Source: Fodinibacter sp038210185
GTDB lineage: Bacteria; Actinomycetota; Actinomycetes; Actinomycetales; Dermatophilaceae
Length of the DNA: 22,805 bases
Assembly: GCA_038210185.1 (NCBI GenBank)
Contig: JBBQWX010000061.1
Span: 1-22,805 of the forward strand
Reading direction: 5' to 3'
Both the position numbers and the translations under genes were made by a program. Shown in pieces: positions 1 to 6,710 of the stretch. The notes under the pieces were generated by a model. That model worked only from the letters and a program-made list of their open reading frames with translations, did not search any database and was not told the origin of the DNA. Position 1 is the stretch's first letter; each line of letters begins with the position of its first letter.

Positions 1-387
1 GCTGAAGCTGTCGCCGCAGGCGCAGGAGCTGCCCGCGTTGGGGTTGTCGATGGTGAAGCCCTGCTTCTCGATGGTGTCGGCGAAGTCGATCGTCGCGCCG
101 TCGAGGTAGGGGGCGCTCATCCGGTCGATGACGACCTCGACACCGTCGAAGTCACGCACGAGGTCACCGTCGAGGGTGCGCTCGTCGAAGTAGAGCTGGT
201 AGATCAGGCCCGAGCAGCCCCCGGGCTGCACCCCCACGCGCAGGCGCAGGTCGTCACGCCCCTCCTGCGCGAGCAGGGACTGCACCTTGCCCGCGGCGAC
301 GTCGGTGAGGACGACTCCGTGCGCAGGTGCCTCGGTCTCCGGGGCTGCGGTGGCGGGTGCCTCGGTGGTCTTGAGCTGGTCGCTCAT
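1..387 (-). CDS. erpA: ErpA/IscA-type iron-sulfur cluster insertion protein (3' end outside window)
   Basis: A-type iron-sulfur carrier, expected to hold an Fe-S cluster and pass it to apo-enzymes in the cytosol. The 129 visible codons read without interruption to the window edge. All three conserved cysteines are present: C58 in the PGGCSG motif, and C122 and C124 in the C-terminal SCACGDSFS motif. The family normally ends at this motif, so probably only one or two codons plus the stop are missing. Residues 1-23 are an Ala/Pro/Glu-rich N-terminal extension common in actinobacterial homologues. The ATG at 387 is preceded by an AGGAG ribosome-binding site seven bases upstream, so unlike many neighbours this gene has a leader. 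The window also holds the iron-sulfur enzymes NadA and LipA, which are plausible clients, though this is inference. The symbol is chosen by family; the name IscA would also fit. Confidence 0.93.
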   Translation of the reverse strand, partial: MSDQLKTTEAPATAAPETEAPAHGVVLTDVAAGKVQSLLAQEGRDDLRLRVGVQPGGCSGLIYQLYFDERTLDGDLVRDFDGVEVVIDRMSAPYLDGATIDFADTIEKQGFTIDNPNAGSSCACGDSFS

Positions 388-534
388 GGATGCACTCCTC
401 GTGCTGGCGTTGGCCTGGACGACGGCCCGGTCGAGGTGGTCAACCCGAAGTGGGTCGCCCCGATTCCCGGACTCCACCACAGGATACGTCGCCGCGGGCA
501 GGACGCCCACCTCCGCCGGCCCGGACCGGGCCTT
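388..534. other. Intergenic region between glycerate kinase and erpA
   Basis: This 147-base gap has no convincing gene. It should carry the erpA promoter on the minus strand. TATCCT (minus strand, about 481-487) is a possible -10 hexamer, but I see no good -35. A short GC hairpin lies at its right end, just after the glycerate kinase stop codon. Confidence 0.5.
518..532 (-). terminator. Short GC hairpin after the glycerate kinase gene
   Basis: GGCCC and GGGCC arms enclose a five-base loop, three bases past the stop codon of the glycerate kinase gene. There is no T-tract on the minus-strand side, so this is a weak terminator candidate. Confidence 0.3.
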
Positions 535-1707
535 TCAGGGTGCCGGTGCCGGTGACCAGGTGCGCGCCACCCGCGCCGTTCGGGCGGCCAGCGTCTCGAC
601 CGGGTCGGCCACCATCGCCTCGAGCTCGACCCGGGTCTCGGCGACGGCGTAGGTTCCGGCCAGACCCAGGGTCATCCTCTCCCGCCGACCGACGAGGCAC
701 TCCCCCGCCACCAGCACGGTCGGTCGCCCCGTCTCGAGCATGGCGGCCGCGACGCCCGCGACCACCGAGCCCCGCAACGTGCTCCAGTCGACCCGGGCGG
801 TGCCGGTGACCACGAGGTCGCTGCGTGCGGCCGCGATCCCGAACCCGCACTCGCGCAGCACCCGCGCGACGGCCCCGACCCGACGCGCGCCCAGGGCCAG
901 CAGCCCGTAGCCGAGCCCCCCCGCCGCTCCCGCCCCGGCCTCGCGGTCGAGCCGGCGCAGCATCCCGCTGAGCAGCTCGACGGGCGGCGAGGGCAGGGCA
1001 CGGCCGAGCAGGTCGGTGAAGTGGCCGAGCGCCCCCTCGAGGGCCTGGGCCTGTTCGGGCGAGGCACCCTTGCGCGGCGCCTCGACGGCACTGGTGCTCT
1101 GCAGGCCGAGCAACGGGGTGTCGTCATCGGTGGCGAGCACGATCTCGACGCCGGTGAGGCGCGCGATCACGTCCGCCAGCCCCGGAAGGGCGTCGTCGGT
1201 CGCCGAGGCCAGGGCGAGGCCGCCGCGGGCGAGGGCGGAGGCCGGGCCCGCGCCCAGGGCAGCGAGCATGCCGGCCCCCGCGTCGTTCGTGGCACTGCCA
1301 CCTACGCCGAGCACCACCGTGGTGGCGCCCTCCTCGACCGCGGCCTCGAGCAGCTGGCCGACCCCCCACGTGCTCGTCAGGCCGGGGTCGCGCTCGTCTG
1401 CGGCGAGCAGGTGCAGCCCGGTCGCCTGCGACGCCTCGACGTAGGCCGTGCGCCTGCCCGCACGCTCGACCACCAGCACCGCGGCCGGCACCTCGCGGCC
1501 GAGCGGGTCGCTGACCGTGGTCGCCACCGTCGTGCCACCGAGCGCCCGGGAGAGCACGTCGAGAAAGCCGGGGCCACCGTCGGACAGAGGCAGCAGATCC
1601 ACCTCGTCGTGCGGCGCACCGCGGGCCCAGCCCTGCGCCATGGCCGTCGCCGCCTGTACGGGGCCGAGCGCCCAGCCGAAGGAGTCCGGGGCGAGAAGGA
1701 CGCGCAC
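535..1707 (-). CDS. Divergent glycerate kinase family protein
   Basis: A 390-residue member of the GlxK/GckA-type glycerate kinase family, which phosphorylates D-glycerate with ATP. The family is recognised from the N-terminal MRVLLAPDSF, PLSDGGPGF at about residues 41-49, a VLGVGGSATNDAGAGM glycine-rich block, and a C-terminal VVTG...VDWSTLRG segment. The length is normal. Several signature positions differ from the usual forms: PDSF is followed by GW rather than KG, the FGPQKGA-type segment reads EAPRKGA, and the TGEGR-type motif reads TGTAR. Function as a glycerate kinase is therefore uncertain. The gene starts with GTG at 1707, six bases after a TAACCT hexamer and without a Shine-Dalgarno, which suggests a leaderless mRNA. 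It diverges from nadA. A glycerate-kinase-like gene next to an IscA-like gene is, from memory, also found in mycobacteria (Rv2205c). Confidence 0.8.
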   Translation of the reverse strand: MRVLLAPDSFGWALGPVQAATAMAQGWARGAPHDEVDLLPLSDGGPGFLDVLSRALGGTTVATTVSDPLGREVPAAVLVVERAGRRTAYVEASQATGLHLLAADERDPGLTSTWGVGQLLEAAVEEGATTVVLGVGGSATNDAGAGMLAALGAGPASALARGGLALASATDDALPGLADVIARLTGVEIVLATDDDTPLLGLQSTSAVEAPRKGASPEQAQALEGALGHFTDLLGRALPSPPVELLSGMLRRLDREAGAGAAGGLGYGLLALGARRVGAVARVLRECGFGIAAARSDLVVTGTARVDWSTLRGSVVAGVAAAMLETGRPTVLVAGECLVGRRERMTLGLAGTYAVAETRVELEAMVADPVETLAARTARVARTWSPAPAP

Positions 1708-1713
1708 GCGGTG

Positions 1714-1719
1714 AGGTTA
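1714..1719 (-). promoter_or_regulatory. -10 element for leaderless glycerate kinase gene
   Basis: TAACCT on the minus strand ends six bases before the GTG start at 1707. No Shine-Dalgarno lies between. No clear -35 is visible. Confidence 0.55.
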
Positions 1720-1798
1720 CCGCTGCCCGGCTCCTGGTTCGACCTCGAGGCACCGCACCACGGCCCGGATGCCGCACGCCCGCCGAGGTCGGACGGCA

Positions 1799-1804
1799 TA
1801 CGAT
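1799..1804 (+). promoter_or_regulatory. -10 element for leaderless nadA
   Basis: TACGAT lies six bases before the in-frame GTG at 1811 and nine before the ATG at 1814. Transcription would be expected to begin at or next to the start codon. No Shine-Dalgarno and no clear -35 are seen. Confidence 0.55.
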
Positions 1805-1813
1805 CTTGGCGTG

Positions 1814-3007
1814 ATGACGACCACCGACGGCCCGGCGCGCGCGCCCCTGCCGCTCCTCGTGCTCGGCCGGGGGCGCGACCTCGCCAGCGAGCGCGGCGTG
1901 GAGTGCCCGGGCGAGCTGCCCGCGCCCTCCGACCCCGGCCTCGTGGAGCGCGCCCGAGCCGCCAGGGCGGCACTGGGCGACCGCGTCTTCGTGCTGGGCC
2001 ACCACTACCAGCGCGACGAGGTCATCGAGTTCGCCGACGTCACCGGTGACTCCTTCAAGCTCGCCAAGGAGGCGGCCGCCCGGCCGGATGCCGAGTGGGT
2101 GGTGTTCTGCGGTGTGCACTTCATGGCCGAGTCGGCCGACATCCTCACCGCCGACACCCAGACCGTGGTGCTGCCCGACCTCGCCGCCGGGTGCTCGATG
2201 GCCGACATGGCTGCCATCGACCAGGTCGAGGAGTGCTGGGACGAGCTGGTCGAGGCCGGCGTCGCCGACGCCACGGTGCCGGTGACCTACATGAACTCCT
2301 CCGCGGCGATCAAGGCGTTCACCGGGCGTCACGGCGGCACGATCTGCACCTCCTCGAACGCGAAGACGGCGCTGACCTGGGCGCTCGACCAGGCCGGCGA
2401 CGGCGGCAAGGTGCTCTTCCTTCCCGACCAGCACCTCGGGCGCAACACCTACGCCCGCGACCTCGCCCGACCGCTGCAGGACTGCGTCGTCTGGGACCCG
2501 CACCGCCCCATGGGTGGCCTGACCCCGGAGCACCTGCGGAACGCCACGATGATCCTGTGGCGCGGGCACTGCTCGGTGCACGGGCGCTTCTCGGTCGAGG
2601 CCGTCGAGGCGGCGCGGCGCGAGATCCCCGGCGTCAAGGTGATCGTTCACCCCGAGTGCCGCCACGAGGTGGTCGAGCTCGCCGACGAGGTCGGGTCCAC
2701 CGAGAGAATCATCGCGACGATCGCGGCGGCACCCCCCGGCACCGCCTGGGCGGTCGGCACCGAGCTCAACCTGGTGCAGCGGCTGGCGGCGCAGTTCCCC
2801 GACCAGCGCATCGCCTTCCTCGAGAAGAACGTCTGCTACTGCTCGACGATGAACCGCATCGACCTGCCCCACCTCGTCTGGGCGCTCGAGTCGCTGGTCG
2901 ACGGCCGGGTCGTGAACCCGATCCGGGTCGAGGAGCAGGTCGCCGCGCAGGCCCGGGTCGCGCTCGACCAGATGCTCGCCCTTCCCGGCGAGACCGCCAA
3001 GGACTGA
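1814..3007 (+). CDS. nadA: Quinolinate synthase NadA
   Basis: Cytosolic [4Fe-4S] enzyme that condenses iminoaspartate with dihydroxyacetone phosphate to quinolinate in de novo NAD synthesis. The 397-residue protein is the longer form of the family. Visible motifs are LGHHYQRDEVIEF (about 61-73), the first cluster cysteine C99 in FCGVHFMAES, the second C282 in HPECRHEV, and the third in the KNVCYCSTMNRID segment (C341/C343). The open frame extends upstream to 1769, but the family N-terminus and a -10 hexamer at 1799-1804 favour starting at ATG 1814 or the in-frame GTG at 1811. No nadB or nadC is adjacent, so it is not in the usual nadABC arrangement. It diverges from the glycerate kinase gene and converges on the M20 peptidase gene. 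Confidence 0.97.
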   Translation: MTTTDGPARAPLPLLVLGRGRDLASERGVECPGELPAPSDPGLVERARAARAALGDRVFVLGHHYQRDEVIEFADVTGDSFKLAKEAAARPDAEWVVFCGVHFMAESADILTADTQTVVLPDLAAGCSMADMAAIDQVEECWDELVEAGVADATVPVTYMNSSAAIKAFTGRHGGTICTSSNAKTALTWALDQAGDGGKVLFLPDQHLGRNTYARDLARPLQDCVVWDPHRPMGGLTPEHLRNATMILWRGHCSVHGRFSVEAVEAARREIPGVKVIVHPECRHEVVELADEVGSTERIIATIAAAPPGTAWAVGTELNLVQRLAAQFPDQRIAFLEKNVCYCSTMNRIDLPHLVWALESLVDGRVVNPIRVEEQVAAQARVALDQMLALPGETAKD

Positions 3008-3009
3008 CT

Positions 3010-3026
3010 CCCGCACCGGTTGCGGG
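3010..3026 (+). terminator. nadA: Hairpin just after nadA
   Basis: CCCGCA and TGCGGG arms (6 bp) enclose a five-base loop, starting two bases after the nadA stop codon. There is no T-tract, which is common for actinobacterial terminators. The pairing is short. Confidence 0.4.
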
Positions 3027-3041
3027 GTGACACGCCGGCGG

Positions 3042-3124
3042 AGTCAGGAGCACTTCGCCTGCTCCGGAGGTTCTTGCCGAGTCAGGGCCGTATACGACCA
3101 TGACTTCGCGAAGTGCTCCTGACT
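3042..3124. repeat. Perfect 17-bp inverted repeat between convergent genes
   Basis: The arms agtcaggagcacttcgc (3042-3058) and its exact complement (3108-3124) are separated by 49 bases. The right arm overlaps a 12-bp palindrome acttcgcgaagt (3103-3114) and a duplicated gacttcgcga (3102-3111 and 3121-3130). A GAGTCAGG unit also recurs at about 3041 and 3079. The element lies in the gap between nadA and the M20 gene, which converge. It could act as a bidirectional terminator or be one copy of a dispersed intergenic repeat. Confidence 0.8.
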
Positions 3125-3181
3125 TCGCGAGGTCCCCGGAGGGGGGTGCGGCTCCTCCCCCACAGGCCAGGCCGGGTGCGG

Positions 3182-4543
3182 TCAGCGCGGGAGGGCGCCC
3201 AGGCGCGCGAGCAGCACGGCCTCGGCGAGGCAGACCTTCTCGAACTCGCCGAGGTGCAGCGACTCGTTGGCGCCGTGCGCCCGCGCGTCGGGGTCCTCGA
3301 CGCCCGTGACGAGGATGGCGGCATCCGGGAACTCCTCGGCGAACGCCGCGACGAACGGGATCGACCCACCGACCCCGATGTCGACCGGCTCGACGCCCCA
3401 CGCGTCGTGGAACGCCGCCCGCGCCTGGTCGTAGACCGGCCCCTGCGCGTCGGCGGCGAAGCCGAGCCCGCGGTCGTCGAGGGTGACCTCGACCCTGGCG
3501 CCCCACGGGGTGTGCTCGACGAGGTGGGCGCGCAGCAGCTCGAAGGCCTCCAGGTCGTCCTCGTCGGGCGCGAGCCGCATCGAGATCTTCGCGGCCGCGC
3601 TGGGCACCAGGGTGTTCGAGGACGTCGCCACCGAGGGCGCGTCGATGCCGATGGTCGTGATCGACGGCTTGGTCCAGATCCGCGACAGCAGCGAGCCGGT
3701 GCCGATCGTCGACACCCCTTCGAGCAGGCCCGACTCCTCGCGCAGGCGGGCGTCGTCGTAGTCGAGGTCGGCGGCCACCCCGGCCTTGAGCCCGGCCACT
3801 GCCACCTCGCCCTCGTCGTCGTGCAGGCTGGCGAGCACCCGCACCAGCGCGGTGAGAGCGTCGGGCACGGCTCCGCCGAACATGCCCGAGTGGATGCCGT
3901 GGTCGAGCGTGGTCACCGTGACCACCACCCGGATCATGCCGCGCAGGGTGGTGGTGAGCGCCGGCTCGCCGATGGCCCAGTTGGTGGAGTCGGCGAGCAC
4001 GATCGCGTCGGCCCGCAGCTTCTCGCCGTGCTTGTGGAGGATGGTCGGCAACGAGTCGGAGCCGATCTCCTTCTCGCCCTCGACGAACACGGTCACCCCG
4101 ACCGGCAGCGAACCGGCGTGCGCGCGCAGCGCGGCGACGTGCGCCATGATGCCGGCCTTGTCGTCGGCAACCCCCCGCCCGTAGAGCCGCCCGTCCCGCT
4201 CGGTGGGTTCGAACGGCGCACTGTCCCACAGCGCCTCGTCACCGGGTGGCTGCACGTCGTGGTGTGCGTAGAGCATCACCGTGCGCGAGCCGGGAGGCCC
4301 GTCGACGTGCCCGATCACCGCAGGTCGACCGCCCTCGCGGACGATCTCGACCGCCAGGCCCTCCGCGCGCAGCAGTGCGGCGGTGGCCTCGGCGCTGGCC
4401 TCGACCTGGGCCTGGTCGAACGCGGCGAGGCTGACGCTCGGGATGCGGGCCAGCGCGTCGAGGTCGGCGCGCAGGCCCGGCACGAGGCCGGCCACCCGGT
4501 CGCGCAGGGCGGAGATCTGGTTCGGGGAGAGCATGTCGGTCAC
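3182..4543 (-). CDS. M20 family metallopeptidase (dipeptidase-like)
   Basis: A 453-residue cytosolic M20 peptidase of the carnosinase/dipeptidase type, expected to use two zinc ions to cleave dipeptides or related amides. Metal-binding residues are in place: H94 in AHHDVQPP, D127 in GRGVADDKAG, E159 in EGEKEIGS, D185 in LADSTNW, and a C-terminal His in AHGANESLH. The dimerisation insert lies between the two halves of the catalytic domain, and the length is normal. The catalytic-base position, normally the first Glu of an adjacent Glu pair, is K158 here (codon 4070-4072). The open frame runs to 4612, but the GTG at 4543 lies seven bases after a TAAAGT hexamer, which fits a leaderless start. 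The residues before it are Arg/Pro-rich and unlike the family. It diverges from the DUF3043 gene. The substrate is unknown. Confidence 0.9.
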   Translation of the reverse strand: MTDMLSPNQISALRDRVAGLVPGLRADLDALARIPSVSLAAFDQAQVEASAEATAALLRAEGLAVEIVREGGRPAVIGHVDGPPGSRTVMLYAHHDVQPPGDEALWDSAPFEPTERDGRLYGRGVADDKAGIMAHVAALRAHAGSLPVGVTVFVEGEKEIGSDSLPTILHKHGEKLRADAIVLADSTNWAIGEPALTTTLRGMIRVVVTVTTLDHGIHSGMFGGAVPDALTALVRVLASLHDDEGEVAVAGLKAGVAADLDYDDARLREESGLLEGVSTIGTGSLLSRIWTKPSITTIGIDAPSVATSSNTLVPSAAAKISMRLAPDEDDLEAFELLRAHLVEHTPWGARVEVTLDDRGLGFAADAQGPVYDQARAAFHDAWGVEPVDIGVGGSIPFVAAFAEEFPDAAILVTGVEDPDARAHGANESLHLGEFEKVCLAEAVLLARLGALPR

Positions 4544-4550
4544 GCGCCTG

Positions 4551-4556
4551 ACTTTA
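4551..4556 (-). promoter_or_regulatory. -10 element for leaderless M20 peptidase gene
   Basis: TAAAGT on the minus strand ends seven bases before the GTG at 4543. No Shine-Dalgarno is present. This hexamer and the spacing decide the start codon. Confidence 0.6.
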
Positions 4557-4613
4557 CCCACGCGCGGCGGACGAGGGCAGGGAGCGCGTGCACGGCATCC
4601 GGCTCCGAGCACC

Positions 4614-4619
4614 TACCAT
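4614..4619 (+). promoter_or_regulatory. -10 element for leaderless DUF3043 gene
   Basis: TACCAT ends six bases before the GTG at 4626. The divergent M20 gene has its own -10 about 60 bases to the left, so both promoters fit in an 82-bp gap. Confidence 0.6.
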
Positions 4620-4625
4620 GGGGGC

Positions 4626-5213
4626 GTGTTCGGACGCAGCAAGACCACCAACGAGCAGCTCGAGGGCGAGCTCCACCCGCAGCGCGACGGGGCCAAGAAC
4701 CGGCCCACACCCAGGCGCCGCGACCAGGAGGCCGCCCGCCGCCAGCCGCTGGTCGTCGCCGACCGCAAGCGGGCCAAGCAGATCGACCGGGCCAAGCGCG
4801 GCGAGCAGATGGCGAAGACCCGCCAGGCGATGCTCACGGGTGACGACTCCGGTCTCCCGACCCGCGACAAGGGCCCGGTGCGCCGTTACATGCGCGACTA
4901 CATCGACGCGCGCTTCAACCTCGCGGAGTTCATGCTCCCGGTGATGCTCATCGTGCTGGCGCTGAGCTTCATCCGCACGGAGGGTGGCGTCATCCTCTTC
5001 TTCGTCACGATCCTCACCTACACCGTGCTGCTCACCGCCGTGGTCGACACCTTCCTCATGTGGCGCCGGCTGCGCAAGAAGCTCGCCGAGAAGTTCGGCG
5101 ACGACGCCGCGAGGGCCAAGGGCAACGGCATGTACGCCACGATGCGGGCCTTCCAGCTGCGTCGCTCCCGGATGCCGCGCGCGCTCGTCAAGCGTGGCGA
5201 GCGCCCGGTCTGA
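4626..5213 (+). CDS. DUF3043 family membrane protein
   Basis: A 195-residue actinobacterial membrane protein of unknown function. Residues 1-95 are hydrophilic and rich in Arg, Lys and Gln, beginning MFGRSKTTNE, with the family-typical RRYMRDYIDARFNLAEFMLP stretch starting near residue 86. Two hydrophobic segments follow at about 99-117 and 121-145. The C-terminal part is basic (MWRRLRKKLAEKFG and beyond), so both ends are probably cytoplasmic. The GTG at 4626 gives the family-type N-terminus and sits six bases after a TACCAT hexamer; the longer upstream frame overlaps the divergent M20 promoter and is unlikely. From memory, a similar membrane-protein gene follows the glycerate-kinase-like gene in mycobacteria (Rv2206). 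The function cannot be inferred from the sequence. Confidence 0.88.
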   Translation: MFGRSKTTNEQLEGELHPQRDGAKNRPTPRRRDQEAARRQPLVVADRKRAKQIDRAKRGEQMAKTRQAMLTGDDSGLPTRDKGPVRRYMRDYIDARFNLAEFMLPVMLIVLALSFIRTEGGVILFFVTILTYTVLLTAVVDTFLMWRRLRKKLAEKFGDDAARAKGNGMYATMRAFQLRRSRMPRALVKRGERPV

Positions 5214-5233
5214 CTGGGAGCACTGACCGCCCA

Positions 5234-5273
5234 GGGGTGCCAAGCGCGCGGTCGGTCGCGCCTATGGCACCCC
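5234..5273. terminator. Bidirectional hairpin between DUF3043 and gcvT operon
   Basis: Perfect 9-bp arms GGGGTGCCA (5234-5242) and TGGCACCCC (5265-5273) enclose a further GCGCG/CGCGC pairing. It lies between two convergent transcripts, so it could terminate both. There is no T-tract. Confidence 0.7.
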
Positions 5274-5339
5274 CCGGGCCGGAGCCCTGCGGTCCCGGGG
5301 TGGGGCTCGCTGCGCCCGCCCCGGCTGACGACCGTCGGC

Positions 5340-5555
5340 TCAGCCGGAACCTTCCAGGCTCATCGGCCCGTAGACCTTCTGCCCGTCGCGGTGCAGTGTG
5401 ACCGCCGCCACCCCCGCCGCAGACAGGTCCTGCCACACCTCGCCGAACCACGACTCGGCGTCGGACTGGGTCGGGAACGCCGACTCGCCGAGCGCCTCCC
5501 CGGTCATGACGGCGCCCACGGCGTCCTCGTAGGTCCACGTCCACTGCTCGCTCAC
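5340..5555 (-). CDS. Small conserved protein coupled to gcvT (unknown function)
   Basis: A 71-residue acidic soluble protein with no membrane segment or signal peptide. It starts with a GTG that overlaps the gcvT stop codon in a GTGA arrangement, a strong sign of translational coupling. The sequence begins MSEQWTWTYED, has PTQSDAESWFGEVWQDL in the middle, and ends with VYGPMSLEGSG. I recognise this as a type of small protein found in actinobacteria, but I know no assigned function. The tryptophan-rich start and the YGPMSL ending are probably the conserved parts. The tight link to gcvT suggests co-expression, but a role in glycine cleavage would be a guess. It is too short to stand out from length alone; the evidence is the overlap and the coherent sequence. 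Confidence 0.8.
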   Translation of the reverse strand: MSEQWTWTYEDAVGAVMTGEALGESAFPTQSDAESWFGEVWQDLSAAGVAAVTLHRDGQKVYGPMSLEGSG

Positions 5556-6655
5556 TTCTCGCGCACCCCCACCTCGACGAACGGTGGCTTCGAGACCGTC
5601 GCCGCCACCTCGCGGCCGCGCACGTCGACGACGACCTCGTCGCCCAGGGTCACCGACCGGTCGAGCAGCGCGAGGGCGATGCCCTGGCGGCGGGTCGGCG
5701 AGAAGGTGCCCGAGGTGACCTCGCCGACGACCGCACCGGTGGAGTCCTTGACCGCGCAGTGCGACCGGGGGATGCCGCGGCCGGTCACCACGAGCCCGCG
5801 CGTCAGCCGGGACTGCCTGGCCGCGCGCTCGGCCGTCAGGGCCTCGCGGCCCCAGAACTGCGGCTTGTCCCACCCGACGGCCCAGGCCGCACCGGCCATG
5901 ACCGGGGTGATGTCGAGCGAGAGGTCGTTGCCGTGCAGCGGGTAGCCCATCTCGGTGCGCAGCGTGTCGCGGGCGCCGAGTCCGGCCGGCAGCCCTCCCT
6001 CGGTCGCGACGGCGGCGGCGAGGGCGTCCCAGACCGAGCCGGCGACGTCCCACGGCGGCACGATCTCGTAGCCGCGCTCGCCGGTGTACCCGGTGCGGCA
6101 GACGATGACCGGCAGCCCCTCCCAGTCGGTCTCGACGAAGCTCATGTAGTCGTGGTCGACGGGGAAGCCGAGCCCGCGCAGCACCTCGTCGGAACGCGGG
6201 CCCTGCACCGCGATGACCCCGTAGCGGTCGTGGAGGTTGTCGACCGTGATGCCCTCGGGTGCGGCGGCCGCGAGCAGCTCGACGACCTTGGCCGTGTTTG
6301 CGGCGTTGGGGATGAGGAAGACGTCGTCGTCCGAGCGCAGGTACTGGATCAGGTCGTCGACGACCCCGCCGGTCTCGGTGCAGCACATCGTGTACTGCGC
6401 CTGACCGGGGCCGATCCGGCGCAGGTCGTTGGTGAGGCAGGAGTTGACGAAGTCGGCCGCGCCGGGGCCGGAGACCCGCGCCTTGCCCAGGTGCGACACG
6501 TCGAAGATGCCGACCCGCTCGCGCACCGCGGCGTGCTCCGCCACGACCCCGCCACCGGGGTACTCGATCGGCATCGACCAGCCGCCGAAGTCGGCCACCT
6601 TGGCGCCCAGGGCGACGTGCCGGTCGTGGAGCGGTGAGTGCAGCAGCTCGGTCAT
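5552..6655 (-). CDS. gcvT: Glycine cleavage system aminomethyltransferase (T protein)
   Basis: The T protein takes the aminomethyl group from the lipoylated H protein and passes it to tetrahydrofolate, giving methylene-THF and ammonia. The protein has 367 residues, normal for the family. Motifs include HDRHVALGAKVADFGGWSMP near the N-terminus, FDVSHLGK (51-58), the folate-binding aspartate in GGVVDDLIQY (D100/D101), CRTGYTGERGYEI, and a C-terminal GEVTSGTFSPT. The ATG at 6655 is preferred over the GTG at 6664 because it lies seven bases after a TAACGT hexamer and gives the family N-terminus. It diverges from the aminopeptidase gene with only 55 bp between starts. The genes for the H and P proteins are not in the window. 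Lpd and the lipoate genes further on belong to the same chemistry. Confidence 0.96.
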   Translation of the reverse strand: MTELLHSPLHDRHVALGAKVADFGGWSMPIEYPGGGVVAEHAAVRERVGIFDVSHLGKARVSGPGAADFVNSCLTNDLRRIGPGQAQYTMCCTETGGVVDDLIQYLRSDDDVFLIPNAANTAKVVELLAAAAPEGITVDNLHDRYGVIAVQGPRSDEVLRGLGFPVDHDYMSFVETDWEGLPVIVCRTGYTGERGYEIVPPWDVAGSVWDALAAAVATEGGLPAGLGARDTLRTEMGYPLHGNDLSLDITPVMAGAAWAVGWDKPQFWGREALTAERAARQSRLTRGLVVTGRGIPRSHCAVKDSTGAVVGEVTSGTFSPTRRQGIALALLDRSVTLGDEVVVDVRGREVAATVSKPPFVEVGVREK

Positions 6656-6662
6656 GGTGGGC

Positions 6663-6668
6663 ACGTTA
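6663..6668 (-). promoter_or_regulatory. gcvT: -10 element for leaderless gcvT
   Basis: TAACGT on the minus strand ends seven bases before the ATG at 6655. No Shine-Dalgarno is present. It overlaps the alternative upstream GTG at 6664, which argues against that start. Confidence 0.6.
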
Positions 6669-6698
6669 CCGCCTGCTGCCCCCTCCCTCGCCGGTCGC

Positions 6699-6704
6699 TA
6701 GTCT
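6699..6704 (+). promoter_or_regulatory. pepA: -10 element for leaderless leucyl aminopeptidase gene
   Basis: TAGTCT ends six bases before the ATG at 6711. It shares a 55-bp divergent gap with the gcvT promoter. Confidence 0.6.
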
Positions 6705-6710
6705 GCCCGC

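Noticed and set aside
1124..3016. A 630-codon open frame on the minus strand opposite nadA
   Set aside because: It is the antisense shadow of nadA and part of another frame of the glycerate kinase gene; its Arg/Gly/His-rich peptide has no family motifs.
3113..4843. A 576-codon open frame on the plus strand opposite the M20 gene
   Set aside because: The M20 gene on the other strand has complete metal-ligand motifs and a promoter, while this frame has neither and runs into the DUF3043 gene.
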